In this document: piece by piece, positions 8,615-17,816 of the stretch | How the letters are laid out: the number at the start of each line of letters is the position of its first letter | Position numbering within the stretch: the first letter of the stretch is position 1 | NCBI GenBank assembly: GCA_023475235.1 | Contig: JAMCWG010000122.1 | Coordinates: 1 to 47,326, forward strand | Direction: 5' to 3' | Source of the DNA: Chloroflexota bacterium | Lineage (GTDB): Bacteria > Chloroflexota > UBA6077 > FW602-bin22 > JAMCWG01 | DNA length: 47,326 nt | The notes under the pieces: model-generated | What the model was told of the DNA's origin: nothing | The model's input: only the letters and a program-made list of their open reading frames with translations | Databases searched by the model: none | Made by a program: the position numbers and the translations under genes

Positions 8615-9772
8615 CTACTCTGCCTTAACGCTGCTATGCAGAAACGGTGCCACCATTTTCTCGTTCAGATCGACGCCTAGCCCTGGCGCCGTAGGAACAT
8701 CGATGTAGCCATCCTTGGTGTGATGCTCCAGAGCATCGGTCACCATCTCGTAGTGCCAGGGCTCATTGTAGGTGAACCACTCCTGGATGATGAAGTTCTT
8801 AGTGCAGGCATCGACCTGCAGGGCGGCGGCCGAGGCTACCGGTCCCCAGCAGTTGTGCGGCGCCACGGGGATGTGGTACGCATCCGCCATCGCGGCGATC
8901 TTCTTCGTTTCCAGGATGCCACCGGTGATGTTGATATCCGGCTGGAGGATGTCCGCGGCCTGCTTCTCGATCAACTCCCGGAACCCCCAGTGAGAGTACA
9001 CGCGCTCGCCGGTGGCGATGGGGAAGCTCACCTCCTCGCGTACCCGCCTCATCGCATCCACGTTGGTAGGGTCGACCGGCTCTTCATAGGCGAAGGGGCG
9101 GAACGGCTCCAGCAGCTTGGCCACCTGGATAGCACTGGTGGCGCTCAGCCAGCCGTGAACCTCAATGATTATGTCCACGTCCGGCCCCACGGCCTCTCGT
9201 ACAACCCTGACTCTATCAACTATTCGCTTGATATGGTCGCGGTCCAGTATCTTGTCGGGAATGCCGCGGCCCATCTCCAACTGCTCGATGAACGGATCGA
9301 ACTTGAGGGCCGTGTAGCCGTCCTTGACTACTTTCTCGGCCAGCTTGCCGTAAAGGGCCAGGTTGCGCTGCTGACGGGCCTCGCCATACCATCCGTTTGC
9401 ATATACGCGAAGCTTATCTCGACACTTGCCGCCCAGTAGCGCGTACACAGGCACACCCAGTCTCTTGCCAAGGATATCCCAGCAGGCCTCTTCGATGCCG
9501 CTGATGGCCGCAGTCAAGATGGGGCCGCCGCCGCGACCCCAGAACGAGGCGCGGTACATGTCATCCCACAGCTTCTCAATCTGCCGGGGGTCCTCGCCCA
9601 CGACGAATTTCTCCGCCATCCGCTGTATGGCGCCGCCCACTGCCAGCCCCCAGTCGCTCACCGTGCACTCGCCGATGCCGCTGATGCCTTCGTCCGTCAC
9701 GATCTGAACTATAGCGTAGTGGCGCCGCTGGTTCTTCATCACCAGGTACGTCTTGACTTCGGTTACTTTCAC
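8615..9772 (-). CDS. Mandelate racemase/enolase-superfamily dehydratase, D-galactonate dehydratase-like
   Basis: 385 residues. The N-terminal capping domain and C-terminal barrel of the enolase superfamily are both present. Expected metal ligands are Glu204 (in IIIEVHGW), Glu230 or Glu231 (YEEPV) and Glu256 (GERVYS). Candidate acid/base residues are His206 and His306 (APHNCWGP). The stretches PIATGERVYS, DILQPDI and the C-terminal ALQVDA-type motif match the D-galactonate/sugar-acid dehydratase branch, which converts aldonic acids to 2-keto-3-deoxy acids. The first metal ligand is Glu rather than the usual Asp, so substrate assignment is open. Start GTG at 9772 with AAGGAG 6 bases upstream. 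It is convergent with the aldehyde oxidoreductase gene and fits a sugar-acid theme with the ABC importer (inference). Confidence 0.85.
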   Translation of the reverse strand: MKVTEVKTYLVMKNQRRHYAIVQIVTDEGISGIGECTVSDWGLAVGGAIQRMAEKFVVGEDPRQIEKLWDDMYRASFWGRGGGPILTAAISGIEEACWDILGKRLGVPVYALLGGKCRDKLRVYANGWYGEARQQRNLALYGKLAEKVVKDGYTALKFDPFIEQLEMGRGIPDKILDRDHIKRIVDRVRVVREAVGPDVDIIIEVHGWLSATSAIQVAKLLEPFRPFAYEEPVDPTNVDAMRRVREEVSFPIATGERVYSHWGFRELIEKQAADILQPDINITGGILETKKIAAMADAYHIPVAPHNCWGPVASAAALQVDACTKNFIIQEWFTYNEPWHYEMVTDALEHHTKDGYIDVPTAPGLGVDLNEKMVAPFLHSSVKAE

Positions 9773-9845
9773 TGGGATCTCCTTTCAGCTTCGTCGGCTT
9801 GCTTTTTCGCCGGTGAGTCTACCGCCGCGCCGATTGGACGTCAAA

Positions 9846-9877
9846 CAGTGACGGCGGGGTCCATCCCGCCGTCACTG
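9846..9877 (-). terminator. Terminator after lipoprotein A
   Basis: Perfect 13-base stem (9846-9858 with 9865-9877) with a 6-base loop, followed on the minus strand by TTTGA. It lies 21 bases after the lipoprotein A stop. Confidence 0.75.
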
Positions 9878-9898
9878 GAGCTGGTCCGTCGAGACCCG

Positions 9899-11566
9899 CT
9901 ACTTCTCCAGCCATACCCGACGCAGATTGTTGGCAGCGAACTGCCAGCCAACCCCATTGACGCTCTTCCGGTAGGCCACGGCACCCGGAAGCAGGTACCC
10001 AGCCCCCACATATGCCTCGTCGTAGATTATCCGCTGGCAGCGCTTGTAGATTTCGGCCCGCCGGCTCGGGTCCAGCTCGGTGGCCCCTTGGTCCATACAC
10101 TGGTCCATATCCTTGCTGGACCAATTGCTCCAGTTAGCAGATGCCTTGGTATAGACATAGAACTTCTGCGTATCAGGGTCGAGCGCCGTACCCGTGCCCC
10201 AGAAAGCCACCTGGAAATTGCCGTTTTGAATGCGGGAAATCCAGGCCAGCCGTTCCAGGCTATCTACCTGAGCGCGTATGCCAGCCTTTGCCCACATCTG
10301 TTGAACGACCTCCACAATGCGCCGGTCGGGCTCTCGAGCGATGGTCATGAAATTGATCTCGACCCCATCAGGATAGCCGGCTTCTTTCAGGAGCTGTTTG
10401 GCCTTGTCCAGATTGAACTCGTATCGCGGCAACGTCTCGTCGTAGCCGAGCATGCCTGGCGCCCAGTAAGGGTAATACGCAGGCCTGCCGGCCCCGGAGG
10501 TCATCACCGTGGCCAGACTTTGGCGGTCTATGGCGTACTCTGCTGCCTGGCGCAGCTTGAGATTGTTAGAGAATGGCCCGGTCTGCTGGTTGTAGCCGTG
10601 GGTGAAGTAGAAGGTGGCCTGGCCCGGCGACTCCTCGAAGATCAGCTCCGGGTTTGCTTTCACACCGGCGACGTCTTTCGGGTCTACGCTTCCTACCACA
10701 TCCAGGTTACCTGCCTTGAGCTCGAGCTGCATAACCGAGGTATCGTTGATGACCCGGAAAGTGGCACCGTCCAGGTAGGGCAGCGCCTGTCCGTCGGTCC
10801 CCTTCTGCCAGTAGTTTGCGAACTTCTTTACGGTGACGTGATCGTCGGGCATGTATTCGGCCAGGTCAAACGGCCCGGTCCCCATCGACTTGCGGCCGAA
10901 CTCTTCCTCGCCCAGCTTCTCCACCGCCGCCTTGGACACTATGCCCATTGTGTACGCCCAGCAGCTAAGGTTAGGAACATAGGCCGCGTTGGGCGCCTTC
11001 AGCTTAGCGCGGACGGTCTGAGCATCAACTTTCTCCACCGTGGACTGGGCCGAAATGAAGTCCTTGCCATACGATTTGGGATTAGTGGCGATTCTCTCCA
11101 GACTGAACTTCACGTCATCGGCAGTCAGGCTGCTGCCGTCGTGGAATACGACTCCAGGACGGACCTTGAACTCCACCGTAGTAGGATCGACTTGTTTCCA
11201 GGACTCGGCCAGGGCGGGTTCTACCTGCCACCGGATGTTCACCTTGTCTGCAAGCTCAAGCTCGAACAGGCAATCGTAGAGGGCGCCCAGGGCCCAATGC
11301 GTCCGCGTGGTGGCGAGGTGGGGGTCCAGGCTCATATAGGCCGTCGTCTGAGCACCTCTCAGTGTGCCGCCTCGCTTGATCTTTGAGGCTGCCGTCGGCG
11401 CAGTAGGCGCGGGTGTAGGGGCAGCCGGCGCCACAGAAGAAGTGCCTGTGGGCACAGCCGCCGCGGGACCTTTGGTCGGTGCCGCGGTTGGTACCGCCGG
11501 CGTACACGCCGCGGCTAGTAACAACACAAGGGCCAGGGCCCCCATTCTCGCTGACATTCTCATCAT
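9899..11566 (-). CDS. Family-5 extracellular solute-binding lipoprotein A (peptide/opine/nickel type)
   Basis: 555 residues. Lipoprotein signal with lipobox LAAAC-type cleavage and Cys21, followed by a Pro/Thr/Ala-rich tether to about residue 62. The mature domain begins with KRGGTLRGA and shows family-5 hallmarks: FKVRPGVVFHDGSSLTADDV, LKLRQAAEYAIDRQ, and NLDKAKQLLKEAGYPDG. These proteins deliver oligopeptides or other solutes to Dpp/Opp-type importers. No permease or ATPase gene is near. Start ATG at 11566 with GAAGGG upstream. It groups with the gene at 13820-15532 (both have PGMLGYD before the DKAKQLLKE motif and end in VWL[EN]K). It has its own terminator, so it is probably monocistronic. 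Confidence 0.9.
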   Translation of the reverse strand: MMRMSARMGALALVLLLAAACTPAVPTAAPTKGPAAAVPTGTSSVAPAAPTPAPTAPTAASKIKRGGTLRGAQTTAYMSLDPHLATTRTHWALGALYDCLFELELADKVNIRWQVEPALAESWKQVDPTTVEFKVRPGVVFHDGSSLTADDVKFSLERIATNPKSYGKDFISAQSTVEKVDAQTVRAKLKAPNAAYVPNLSCWAYTMGIVSKAAVEKLGEEEFGRKSMGTGPFDLAEYMPDDHVTVKKFANYWQKGTDGQALPYLDGATFRVINDTSVMQLELKAGNLDVVGSVDPKDVAGVKANPELIFEESPGQATFYFTHGYNQQTGPFSNNLKLRQAAEYAIDRQSLATVMTSGAGRPAYYPYWAPGMLGYDETLPRYEFNLDKAKQLLKEAGYPDGVEINFMTIAREPDRRIVEVVQQMWAKAGIRAQVDSLERLAWISRIQNGNFQVAFWGTGTALDPDTQKFYVYTKASANWSNWSSKDMDQCMDQGATELDPSRRAEIYKRCQRIIYDEAYVGAGYLLPGAVAYRKSVNGVGWQFAANNLRRVWLEK

Positions 11567-11769
11567 TGTATTCCCTTCTTTGAGATATGGTTTTGCATGT
11601 CTCGCGTGCTGCTTTGGTCGGCTAGGGACGCCATCCTCAGTTGCTAGCTCATTCCCCGTCTCACAGTGCTACCTCCATTCCAGATTGCGTTGCTGACCGC
11701 CCTGCACTGCGAAGACGCCGATACATCAAAGCCCACAGCATGGGAACGTCAATAGCTGGAACTCGGGGC

Positions 11770-11804
11770 ATCGCTACGGTGGCAAGCGGTCCCACCGTAG
11801 CGAT
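11770..11804 (-). terminator. Terminator after lipoprotein B
   Basis: Perfect 13-base stem (11770-11782 with 11792-11804), 9-base loop, beginning 26 bases after the stop of lipoprotein B. It isolates B from A transcriptionally. Confidence 0.7.
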
Positions 11805-11830
11805 GACACCCACGGCAAAACGATCAGTTG

Positions 11831-13522
11831 CTATTTGTCGAGCCAGGCCTCCTGCAGGTCCATCAGGTACGCCTGGACGCGCACGCCTTTGAGCTCGCTT
11901 CGATTGCCGAGGGTGAAGGGGCGCAGGTGCGTTCCGCCGACCAAGGCATCGTCGTAGAAGATCTTCTGGCAGCGCTTGTAGACCTCGGCGCGTTTGGCGG
12001 GATCGTACAGGCTCTCGCCCTCGTCCATACACGCATCCATCTCTTTGCTGCAGTAGTTGGACCAATTGGCGGAGCCGTCGCATTTGTACATCCTGCTGAA
12101 GTGGGCGGGATCGAGAGACGGCCAGCCACCCCAGAACGCCGCATCGAAGTCTCCGGCCTTCTGCTTAGACCGGGCCGCCACCGTCTCGATGGCATCCAGC
12201 TTCGCCCGCAGGCCGACCTTCGCCCACTGGGCCTGCACCATCTCGGCCGGCTGCTTGTACATCGGCGGCGGATAGGCGATGAACCCGAAGTTGATCCCGT
12301 CCGGGTAACCGGCTTCCTTCATCAACTGCTTCGCTTTATCCGGCTGATAGTCATAATGGGGAAGGGACTCGTCCCACCCCGGGAAGCTCGGCCCCCAGTA
12401 AACATGGTAGTTCGGGAGGAACTCCCCGAAGCCCAGCGCGTCGGCAATGGCTTTGCGGTCGACGGCGTATTGCGCTGCCTGGCGGAGCTTCAAGTTGTCG
12501 GCAAAGGGCCCAGCCTTCGGATTGAAGCCGAACACGAAGCGAATGGGCGCCCAGGGCATGACCCGCAGTCTGAAATCGGGGCTCGCCTTCACCTGCGGGA
12601 ACATGTACGGCTCGATGTTCTGCGTAACGTGCACCGTGCCCGCCTTCATCTCCACCAGAATGACGGCGGGGTCGAGGATCACCCTGGCCGTGATGCCATC
12701 GTAGTACGGCAGGGGCTGCCCGTCCACTCCCTTTCGCCAGTAGCCTTCCCACTTCTTGAACGTGGTCTTGTCGTCGCGCAGCATCTGCGTCATCATCACG
12801 GGGCCGGTGCCCACCGGGTTTCTCTCATAGGCATCGCCGGACTTCTCCGCGGCTGCCTTAGAGATCATCATGCTCCAGCCGGAGCCACTGCCGCCGGATG
12901 CCCGCGTCAGGTTCGGATAGACCAGCGCCGTCGGGTAGGCCAGGTTCAGCCGGACGGTGTTTGCGTCGACGGCATCAACGCTCTTTATGAACGCCGCCCA
13001 CACCTTGACGACGGACTTGGGATGGGTCTTGGCCCGCTCGATGTCCCACTTGACCACCTCGGCATTGAAATCGCTGCCGTCGTGGAACTTGACTCCTTTG
13101 CGTAGCTTGAGCACTACCGTGTTCGGATCCGGGGTTTCCCAGGACTCGGCGAGCTCGCCCCGGTACTCGCTCTTGCCCGTCTTTTCGTCCACTTCGTCAT
13201 AGCGGATCAGCGTCTCATACAGCGGCAGCTCGAGGGGATTGTCGCCCGACTGGTGGAGGAGCGGGTCCCAGGAGTTGGTCTCCCCCGTGCGGGCGTATAC
13301 GACGGTGCCGCCGCGCTTGACCTTGCCGGCCGGCGTAGGAGCAGGGGCCGCCGCGGTAGAGGCAGGTGGCGCAGTGACTGCGGCAGCCGGCGACGAAGCA
13401 GGCGGCGGGGCTGTGGGCGCCGCCGCGGGCTTGGGGGGTGCAACGGTGGGCGCGGCCGGCGAGCAGGCAGCTATCAGAAATAGGACCAGGACTACGATAC
13501 CTAGCTTGGCAAAGGCTTGCAT
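11831..13522 (-). CDS. Family-5 extracellular solute-binding lipoprotein B
   Basis: 563 residues. Signal peptide with lipobox LIAAC and Cys20, then a low-complexity Ala/Pro/Thr tether to about residue 68. The mature domain starts KVKRGGTVVYAR and has the family-5 motifs LKLRKGVKFHDGSDFNAEVV and DKAKQLMKEAGYPDG. The C-terminus is LQEAWLDK. It is the closest relative in the window of the gene at 15825-17543: both share SANWSNYC/AANWSNYC, CMxE and GGTH, and they differ from A and A'. Start ATG at 13522 with AAGGAGG 5 bases upstream. No transporter partner is nearby. Confidence 0.9.
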   Translation of the reverse strand: MQAFAKLGIVVLVLFLIAACSPAAPTVAPPKPAAAPTAPPPASSPAAAVTAPPASTAAAPAPTPAGKVKRGGTVVYARTGETNSWDPLLHQSGDNPLELPLYETLIRYDEVDEKTGKSEYRGELAESWETPDPNTVVLKLRKGVKFHDGSDFNAEVVKWDIERAKTHPKSVVKVWAAFIKSVDAVDANTVRLNLAYPTALVYPNLTRASGGSGSGWSMMISKAAAEKSGDAYERNPVGTGPVMMTQMLRDDKTTFKKWEGYWRKGVDGQPLPYYDGITARVILDPAVILVEMKAGTVHVTQNIEPYMFPQVKASPDFRLRVMPWAPIRFVFGFNPKAGPFADNLKLRQAAQYAVDRKAIADALGFGEFLPNYHVYWGPSFPGWDESLPHYDYQPDKAKQLMKEAGYPDGINFGFIAYPPPMYKQPAEMVQAQWAKVGLRAKLDAIETVAARSKQKAGDFDAAFWGGWPSLDPAHFSRMYKCDGSANWSNYCSKEMDACMDEGESLYDPAKRAEVYKRCQKIFYDDALVGGTHLRPFTLGNRSELKGVRVQAYLMDLQEAWLDK

Positions 13523-13773
13523 CCGTTCCTCCTTTTTGCAGGGTAACTAGATTGCTCGACCTCTCTCCGACGAGAACGTTTGCTGCGTCGCAGACCCCAA
13601 AGTGGCATCGTCCCTATGCTATTTCTCGCTTTCCTTTCGGTTAACTGGCTATTGCCACCTCCTTCCCTTGCGTGCGATCGCTTTTGAATGCAACCGATGA
13701 GTCACGCGTCTTTCGGACCGGCCCCTCGCTGGCCCCGGCATAGCTTCAGCAGCCCGCTTTGCCCGGCTGGGGC

Positions 13774-13814
13774 AGTGCGGGCCGCGAAGCAGACGGCTCT
13801 CCGCGGCCCGCACT
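13774..13814 (-). terminator. Terminator after lipoprotein A'
   Basis: Perfect 13-base GC-rich stem (13774-13786 with 13802-13814) with a 15-base loop, starting 5 bases after the stop codon of lipoprotein A'. About 200 bases of non-coding sequence lie between it and the start of lipoprotein B. Confidence 0.65.
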
Positions 13815-13819
13815 CAGCT

Positions 13820-15532
13820 CTACTTGTTCAACCACACGGTGTTCGGATACCAGATCAGCCCGTTGGATGTCACGCCCTTCACGTACTTGTGGAAGACCAC
13901 TCCCGAAGGCTTGGCGTAGACGGGATGGCGATAGGCCATCTCGTAGATGATTTGCTCGCAGCGGCGGTACGCCTCGCTGCGCTTCTGCGGGTCATCCGTG
14001 GCTGCGCCGTCGTCCATACACTTGTCCATCTCTTTGTTCTGGTGACCCTCGTAGTTGCCGAGGCCGTTAGTGTAGAGGTTCCGGCTCTGGATGGAGGGCT
14101 CGTAGGCCAGGGCCTGGCCCAGCTCGGCCATATCGAAGTTGTGAGCGCGTGTGGTGTCCACCCAGGCCAGCCGCTCCAGGTGAGTCAGCTTCAGTGGAAT
14201 GCCGATGGCGCCGAACATCTGCTTCAGCAGCTCGCCGAACTTCCGTCCTTCCGTCTGGTACGACAGGTACTCGAACTCCTGGCCGGCGTAGCCGGATTCC
14301 TTGAGTAGCTGCTTCGCCTTGTCCACGTTGTAATCGTAATGAGGCAGGGTGTCATCGTAGCCGAGCATTCCCGGAGACCACATCTGGTAGCGCGGGTAAC
14401 CATAGTAGCCCAGGCCCAGGCTGTTCACCAGGCCCTTGCGATCGACCGCGTAAGCGATGGCCTGGCGCAGCTTCAAGTCCTGGCTGAGCACGGGGTTCTT
14501 GGAGTTCTGTGCGTTGATGATGAGGTTCAGAAGCGTGGTCTTAAACATCCACTCCCAGTTGACCAGATCGGGATTGGACTTGATGGCCGGTATATCGGGT
14601 GCCAACGGATAGTCCCACTGGAGATCCAGCGTCCCACTGCGCAGTTCCAGCGCCTGCACGCTGGTGTCCGGGATGTAGCGGGCCACGATGCCGTCCAGGT
14701 ACGGCAGAGGCTTGCCGTCCTCGCCCATATCCCAGTAGCCGTCGAACTTCTCAAGCGTCGCCTGCTGGTCCGGCAGCCACTCCTTAAGCTTGAAGGGGCC
14801 GCTGCCGATCCCCTTCCGGCCGAACTCGTCATCGCCGAGCTTCTCGACAGCCACCTTGGAGATCATACGATTGCGGCCCATCGAGCCGGCCGAGCTCAGC
14901 AACGTCGGCATAATGGCGATCGGCTGTGAGAGGTTAAGCTTCAGCGTGTAGTCGTCGACTACATCCGTGCTCTTGACCTGGGCCAGGGGGTCCTTGCCCG
15001 TGGACTTGGGATTGGTGGCCAGGCGGTCGAGGTTCCACTTTGCCACCTGGGCGTTCCAATCGGAGCCGTCGTGGAACTTGACGCCCTTGCGCAGCTTCAA
15101 GACGTAGGTATTAGGGTCGGGCCGGTCCCAGGACTGCACCAGCTCACCCCGTATCTCGAACTTGCACTGCTTCGGGTCGGCGTAGCAGGCATCCGGGTCG
15201 ACCAACACGTTACGGAACAACGAGTTGAACATCATCTCGTAGATTGGGCTGGCGTCGGTGGCATTCGATATGTGGGGGTCCAGCGTGGGCAGGCCCCGCT
15301 CCATCACGTTGAGAGTGCCTCCGCGCTTGATCTTGGCTGCCGGCTTCGGAGCGGCCGTAGGCGCAGCCGCTGCAGGCTTGGTGGCCGCCGGTGCGGCCGT
15401 CGGGGCTGCCGTCGCAGCCTTAGCGGGTGCCGCAGGCGCCGCTGTGGATGGGGCGGTTGGCGTGGTGGGTGCGCAGGCAGCCGATGCAAAAACAACAAGG
15501 GCGAAGACTACGGCGGCAAGTTTCCAGGTCAT
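13820..15532 (-). CDS. Family-5 extracellular solute-binding lipoprotein A'
   Basis: 570 residues from ATG at 15532. I prefer this start because it places a canonical lipoprotein signal at the N-terminus (lipobox ASAAC, Cys20) and has GGAAA just upstream; the frame stays open upstream to 15709 without one. A Pro/Thr/Ala-rich tether follows to about residue 68, then KIKRGGTLNVMERG. Family-5 motifs include LKLRKGVKFHDGSDWNAQV, LKLRQAIAYAVDRKG and DKAKQLLKESGY. It pairs with lipoprotein A (shared PGMLGYD and the C-terminal VWLNK). The substrate is unknown. It has its own downstream hairpin and an upstream dyad at 15693-15725. Confidence 0.9.
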   Translation of the reverse strand: MTWKLAAVVFALVVFASAACAPTTPTAPSTAAPAAPAKAATAAPTAAPAATKPAAAAPTAAPKPAAKIKRGGTLNVMERGLPTLDPHISNATDASPIYEMMFNSLFRNVLVDPDACYADPKQCKFEIRGELVQSWDRPDPNTYVLKLRKGVKFHDGSDWNAQVAKWNLDRLATNPKSTGKDPLAQVKSTDVVDDYTLKLNLSQPIAIMPTLLSSAGSMGRNRMISKVAVEKLGDDEFGRKGIGSGPFKLKEWLPDQQATLEKFDGYWDMGEDGKPLPYLDGIVARYIPDTSVQALELRSGTLDLQWDYPLAPDIPAIKSNPDLVNWEWMFKTTLLNLIINAQNSKNPVLSQDLKLRQAIAYAVDRKGLVNSLGLGYYGYPRYQMWSPGMLGYDDTLPHYDYNVDKAKQLLKESGYAGQEFEYLSYQTEGRKFGELLKQMFGAIGIPLKLTHLERLAWVDTTRAHNFDMAELGQALAYEPSIQSRNLYTNGLGNYEGHQNKEMDKCMDDGAATDDPQKRSEAYRRCEQIIYEMAYRHPVYAKPSGVVFHKYVKGVTSNGLIWYPNTVWLNK

Positions 15533-15692
15533 GCGTTTTTCCTTTCCACTACAGCTTAGGTTCGCTAACCGTTTTCGCCAGGGAGACGTCCCGCCCGACG
15601 GGCGAGCGAGGGACGCCGTTTGAGTCCAACCTGCCTGTTTATCTAGTAGCCTGCTCCTGCCACCTCCACCAGTGTTAATCCAGGTCTTCAGA

Positions 15693-15725
15693 CATTGAGA
15701 TGCGTGCACACGGCGTATCTCAATG
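15693..15725. promoter_or_regulatory. Dyad upstream of lipoprotein A'
   Basis: Inverted repeat of 9 bases (CATTGAGAT at 15693-15701, ATCTCAATG at 15717-15725) with a 15-base centre, between the terminator of lipoprotein B' and the A' gene. The spacing of two helical turns between arm centres suits a dimeric regulator. It could also be a transcript hairpin. Confidence 0.4.
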
Positions 15726-15764
15726 TCGTGCCATCACAGCACGCGGCTGAATCGCCTGGGGAAT

Positions 15765-15799
15765 GCCCGTCGCGGTGGCTACTCACCACCGCGGCGGGC
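15765..15799 (-). terminator. Terminator after lipoprotein B'
   Basis: A 14-base stem with one G:U-type mismatch (15765-15778 with 15786-15799) and a 7-base loop, starting 25 bases after the stop codon of lipoprotein B'. Confidence 0.7.
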
Positions 15800-15824
15800 C
15801 TGAGCACAGGATTGCGCGGACCGG

Positions 15825-17543
15825 CTATTTGTCCAGCCACGTCTCCTGTAAGTCTATCGCACCGTACTGGATCTTAAGTCCTCTCACCTCTTTGCGCTCG
15901 GTGATGGTGGAGAAGGTACGGTGAGTCCCGCCGATCAGCGCGTCCTCGTAGATGAGCTTCTGGCAACGCTTGTACGTGTCGGCACGCTGCGCGGTGTCGT
16001 AGATCTTCTCCGCCTCGGCCATGCATTTGTCCACTTCGGGGTTGCAGTAGTTCGACCAATTAGCGGCACCTTCACAGGTGAACATTCGGGCCAGGTACGA
16101 AGGCTCCAGCGATATCACTGCTCGGTGGGCAGTCACCTCGAAGTCGCCCAGCTTCAGCTTGTTGCGGGCCGCCACTATCTCCAACAACTCGAGCTTAGCC
16201 CGTATCCCCACTTTTGCCCACATCGCCTGCAAGATCTCCGCGGGCTTCTGGAAGAGCGGCTGGGGATAGCTCAGCAGGACCGTGTCGACACCGTCGGGAT
16301 ATCCCGCGTCCTTCATCAACTGCTTGGCCTTGTCCAGGTTGAATTCGTAATGCGGCACTGATGTGTCATAGCCGGGGGAGCCAGGTCCCCAGAAAACGTA
16401 TTCGTTGGGATCTGCAAGCCCAAAGCCCACTGCATCGGCCAGACTCTTGCGGTCGACAGCGTACATCGCCGCCTGGCGCAGCTTCAGGTTGTCGCCCCAT
16501 AGGGGGAACTTCTGGTTGAACCCGAACACGTGGAAATTGTTCGCCCAACGCAATACTATCGGCTTCAGGTTGGGATTGGCCTTCGCCGATTGATAATCGC
16601 TGTCCGAGATGTGAGACGACACATCGACCGTGCCCGCTCGCATCTCGGCGAAGATGACCGTCGGGTCGTTGATGATACGGCCGACGATGCCATCCAGGTA
16701 CGGCAAGGGCTTGCCATCCACGCCATTCTTCCAGTAGCCGTTCCAGGGCTTCAGGATGGCTCGATCGTCGCGCCGCCACTCAGTCAGGACCATCGGGCCC
16801 GTGCCGGCAGGCTTCGTGCCCAAGGCATCCTCGCCGCCGGTATCGAACTGTTTCTTGGAGACCATCATCGTCCCTACCTCGCCGGTGCCGCCGGTGGCCG
16901 AGGTAAGGTTGTAAATGGCGAGAGCGGATGGCTGCTTCAGCTTCAGCCTCAGGGTGAGCGGATCGACAACTTCGAAGGTCTGGACGCCGGATACCAGCCG
17001 CTTGGCCGCCGATTTCGGATGGTCGCGTGCCCGCTCCAGATTCCATTTCGCCACCTCGGCGTTGAAATCGCTGCCGTCGTGGAACTTGACCCCCTTGCGC
17101 AGCTTCAGCACGATGGTAGTGGGGTCGACCACTTCCCAGGACTCGGCGAGACGGCCCTGAAGCTCGTGCTTGCCGCTGGCTTCATCCACCAGCACGTAGT
17201 CGAGCAGCGTCTCCAGGACCGGCAATTCCCGTATAGGCCAGGTAGTGGCCTTGGCCAGGACCGGGTCCCACGAGTCGGTCTCGAATGTGCTCGCGTAGTT
17301 CAGGGTGCCGCCTCGCTTGACTTTGGCGGCAGGGGTCGGGGCGGCAGGCGCCGTGGCCGCCGGAGCCGCAGTAGGCGCGGCCGCTGCCGGCTTGGTGGCC
17401 TGCTCGCCTGGGCGAGGCACCGCGGCAGGCACGGTAGGCACGATGCCTGTAGGTGCAGGTGCCGCGGTAGGCACGGCCGGCGCACAGGCGGCCAGCAGAA
17501 TGGTGATGAGGACCACAACACCTGATCTCTTGATCATTCGCAT
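15825..17543 (-). CDS. Family-5 extracellular solute-binding lipoprotein B'
   Basis: 572 residues from ATG at 17543, chosen because AGGAG lies 7 bases upstream and the lipoprotein signal (lipobox LLAAC, Cys20) then starts at residue 1. The frame continues upstream to 17642 without a signal. The tether is Pro/Ala/Thr-rich to about residue 75, followed by KVKRGGTLNYAS. Motifs LKLRKGVKFHDGSDFNAEVA and DKAKQLMKDAGYPDG are present, with C-terminus LQETWLDK. It is the B-type partner in the A-B-A'-B' array. A short dyad at 17566-17589 lies just upstream of the ribosome site, and an extended -10 promoter lies about 200 bases upstream. Confidence 0.9.
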   Translation of the reverse strand: MRMIKRSGVVVLITILLAACAPAVPTAAPAPTGIVPTVPAAVPRPGEQATKPAAAAPTAAPAATAPAAPTPAAKVKRGGTLNYASTFETDSWDPVLAKATTWPIRELPVLETLLDYVLVDEASGKHELQGRLAESWEVVDPTTIVLKLRKGVKFHDGSDFNAEVAKWNLERARDHPKSAAKRLVSGVQTFEVVDPLTLRLKLKQPSALAIYNLTSATGGTGEVGTMMVSKKQFDTGGEDALGTKPAGTGPMVLTEWRRDDRAILKPWNGYWKNGVDGKPLPYLDGIVGRIINDPTVIFAEMRAGTVDVSSHISDSDYQSAKANPNLKPIVLRWANNFHVFGFNQKFPLWGDNLKLRQAAMYAVDRKSLADAVGFGLADPNEYVFWGPGSPGYDTSVPHYEFNLDKAKQLMKDAGYPDGVDTVLLSYPQPLFQKPAEILQAMWAKVGIRAKLELLEIVAARNKLKLGDFEVTAHRAVISLEPSYLARMFTCEGAANWSNYCNPEVDKCMAEAEKIYDTAQRADTYKRCQKLIYEDALIGGTHRTFSTITERKEVRGLKIQYGAIDLQETWLDK

Positions 17544-17742
17544 ACATTTCTCCTTCGGGCTCGGCAGCGATAGCCAGCGGCTTATCGCTACCAATATTGA
17601 GCTGCGGACTGCGTACACGGTACTCTCACGGTGTTGACCCACTTGTTTGTCGACTTAGGCTACTTCCCTCTTTCCTTCTTCCTCCCAGTTCGGTCCGTTG
17701 GCAAGCGTCTGACATATTGAGTATACTGTTCTCGTCCGTCGG

Positions 17743-17751
17743 ATTATAGCA
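17743..17751 (-). promoter_or_regulatory. Extended -10 promoter for lipoprotein B'
   Basis: TGC-TATAAT on the minus strand (TATAAT at 17743-17748). No convincing -35 is present, as is common with an extended -10. Leader of about 195 bases. Confidence 0.45.
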
Positions 17752-17816
17752 CACAGGGGTGCCACCGGACACATATAAAGCCCCTTTGGCAAGGTCCTTT
17801 CGAAGTCCATCTTGAT

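Noticed and set aside
9719-13105. Long plus-strand open frames opposite lipoproteins A and B
   Set aside because: Antisense to full-length lipoproteins with signal peptides and family motifs. No domain or ribosome site supports them.
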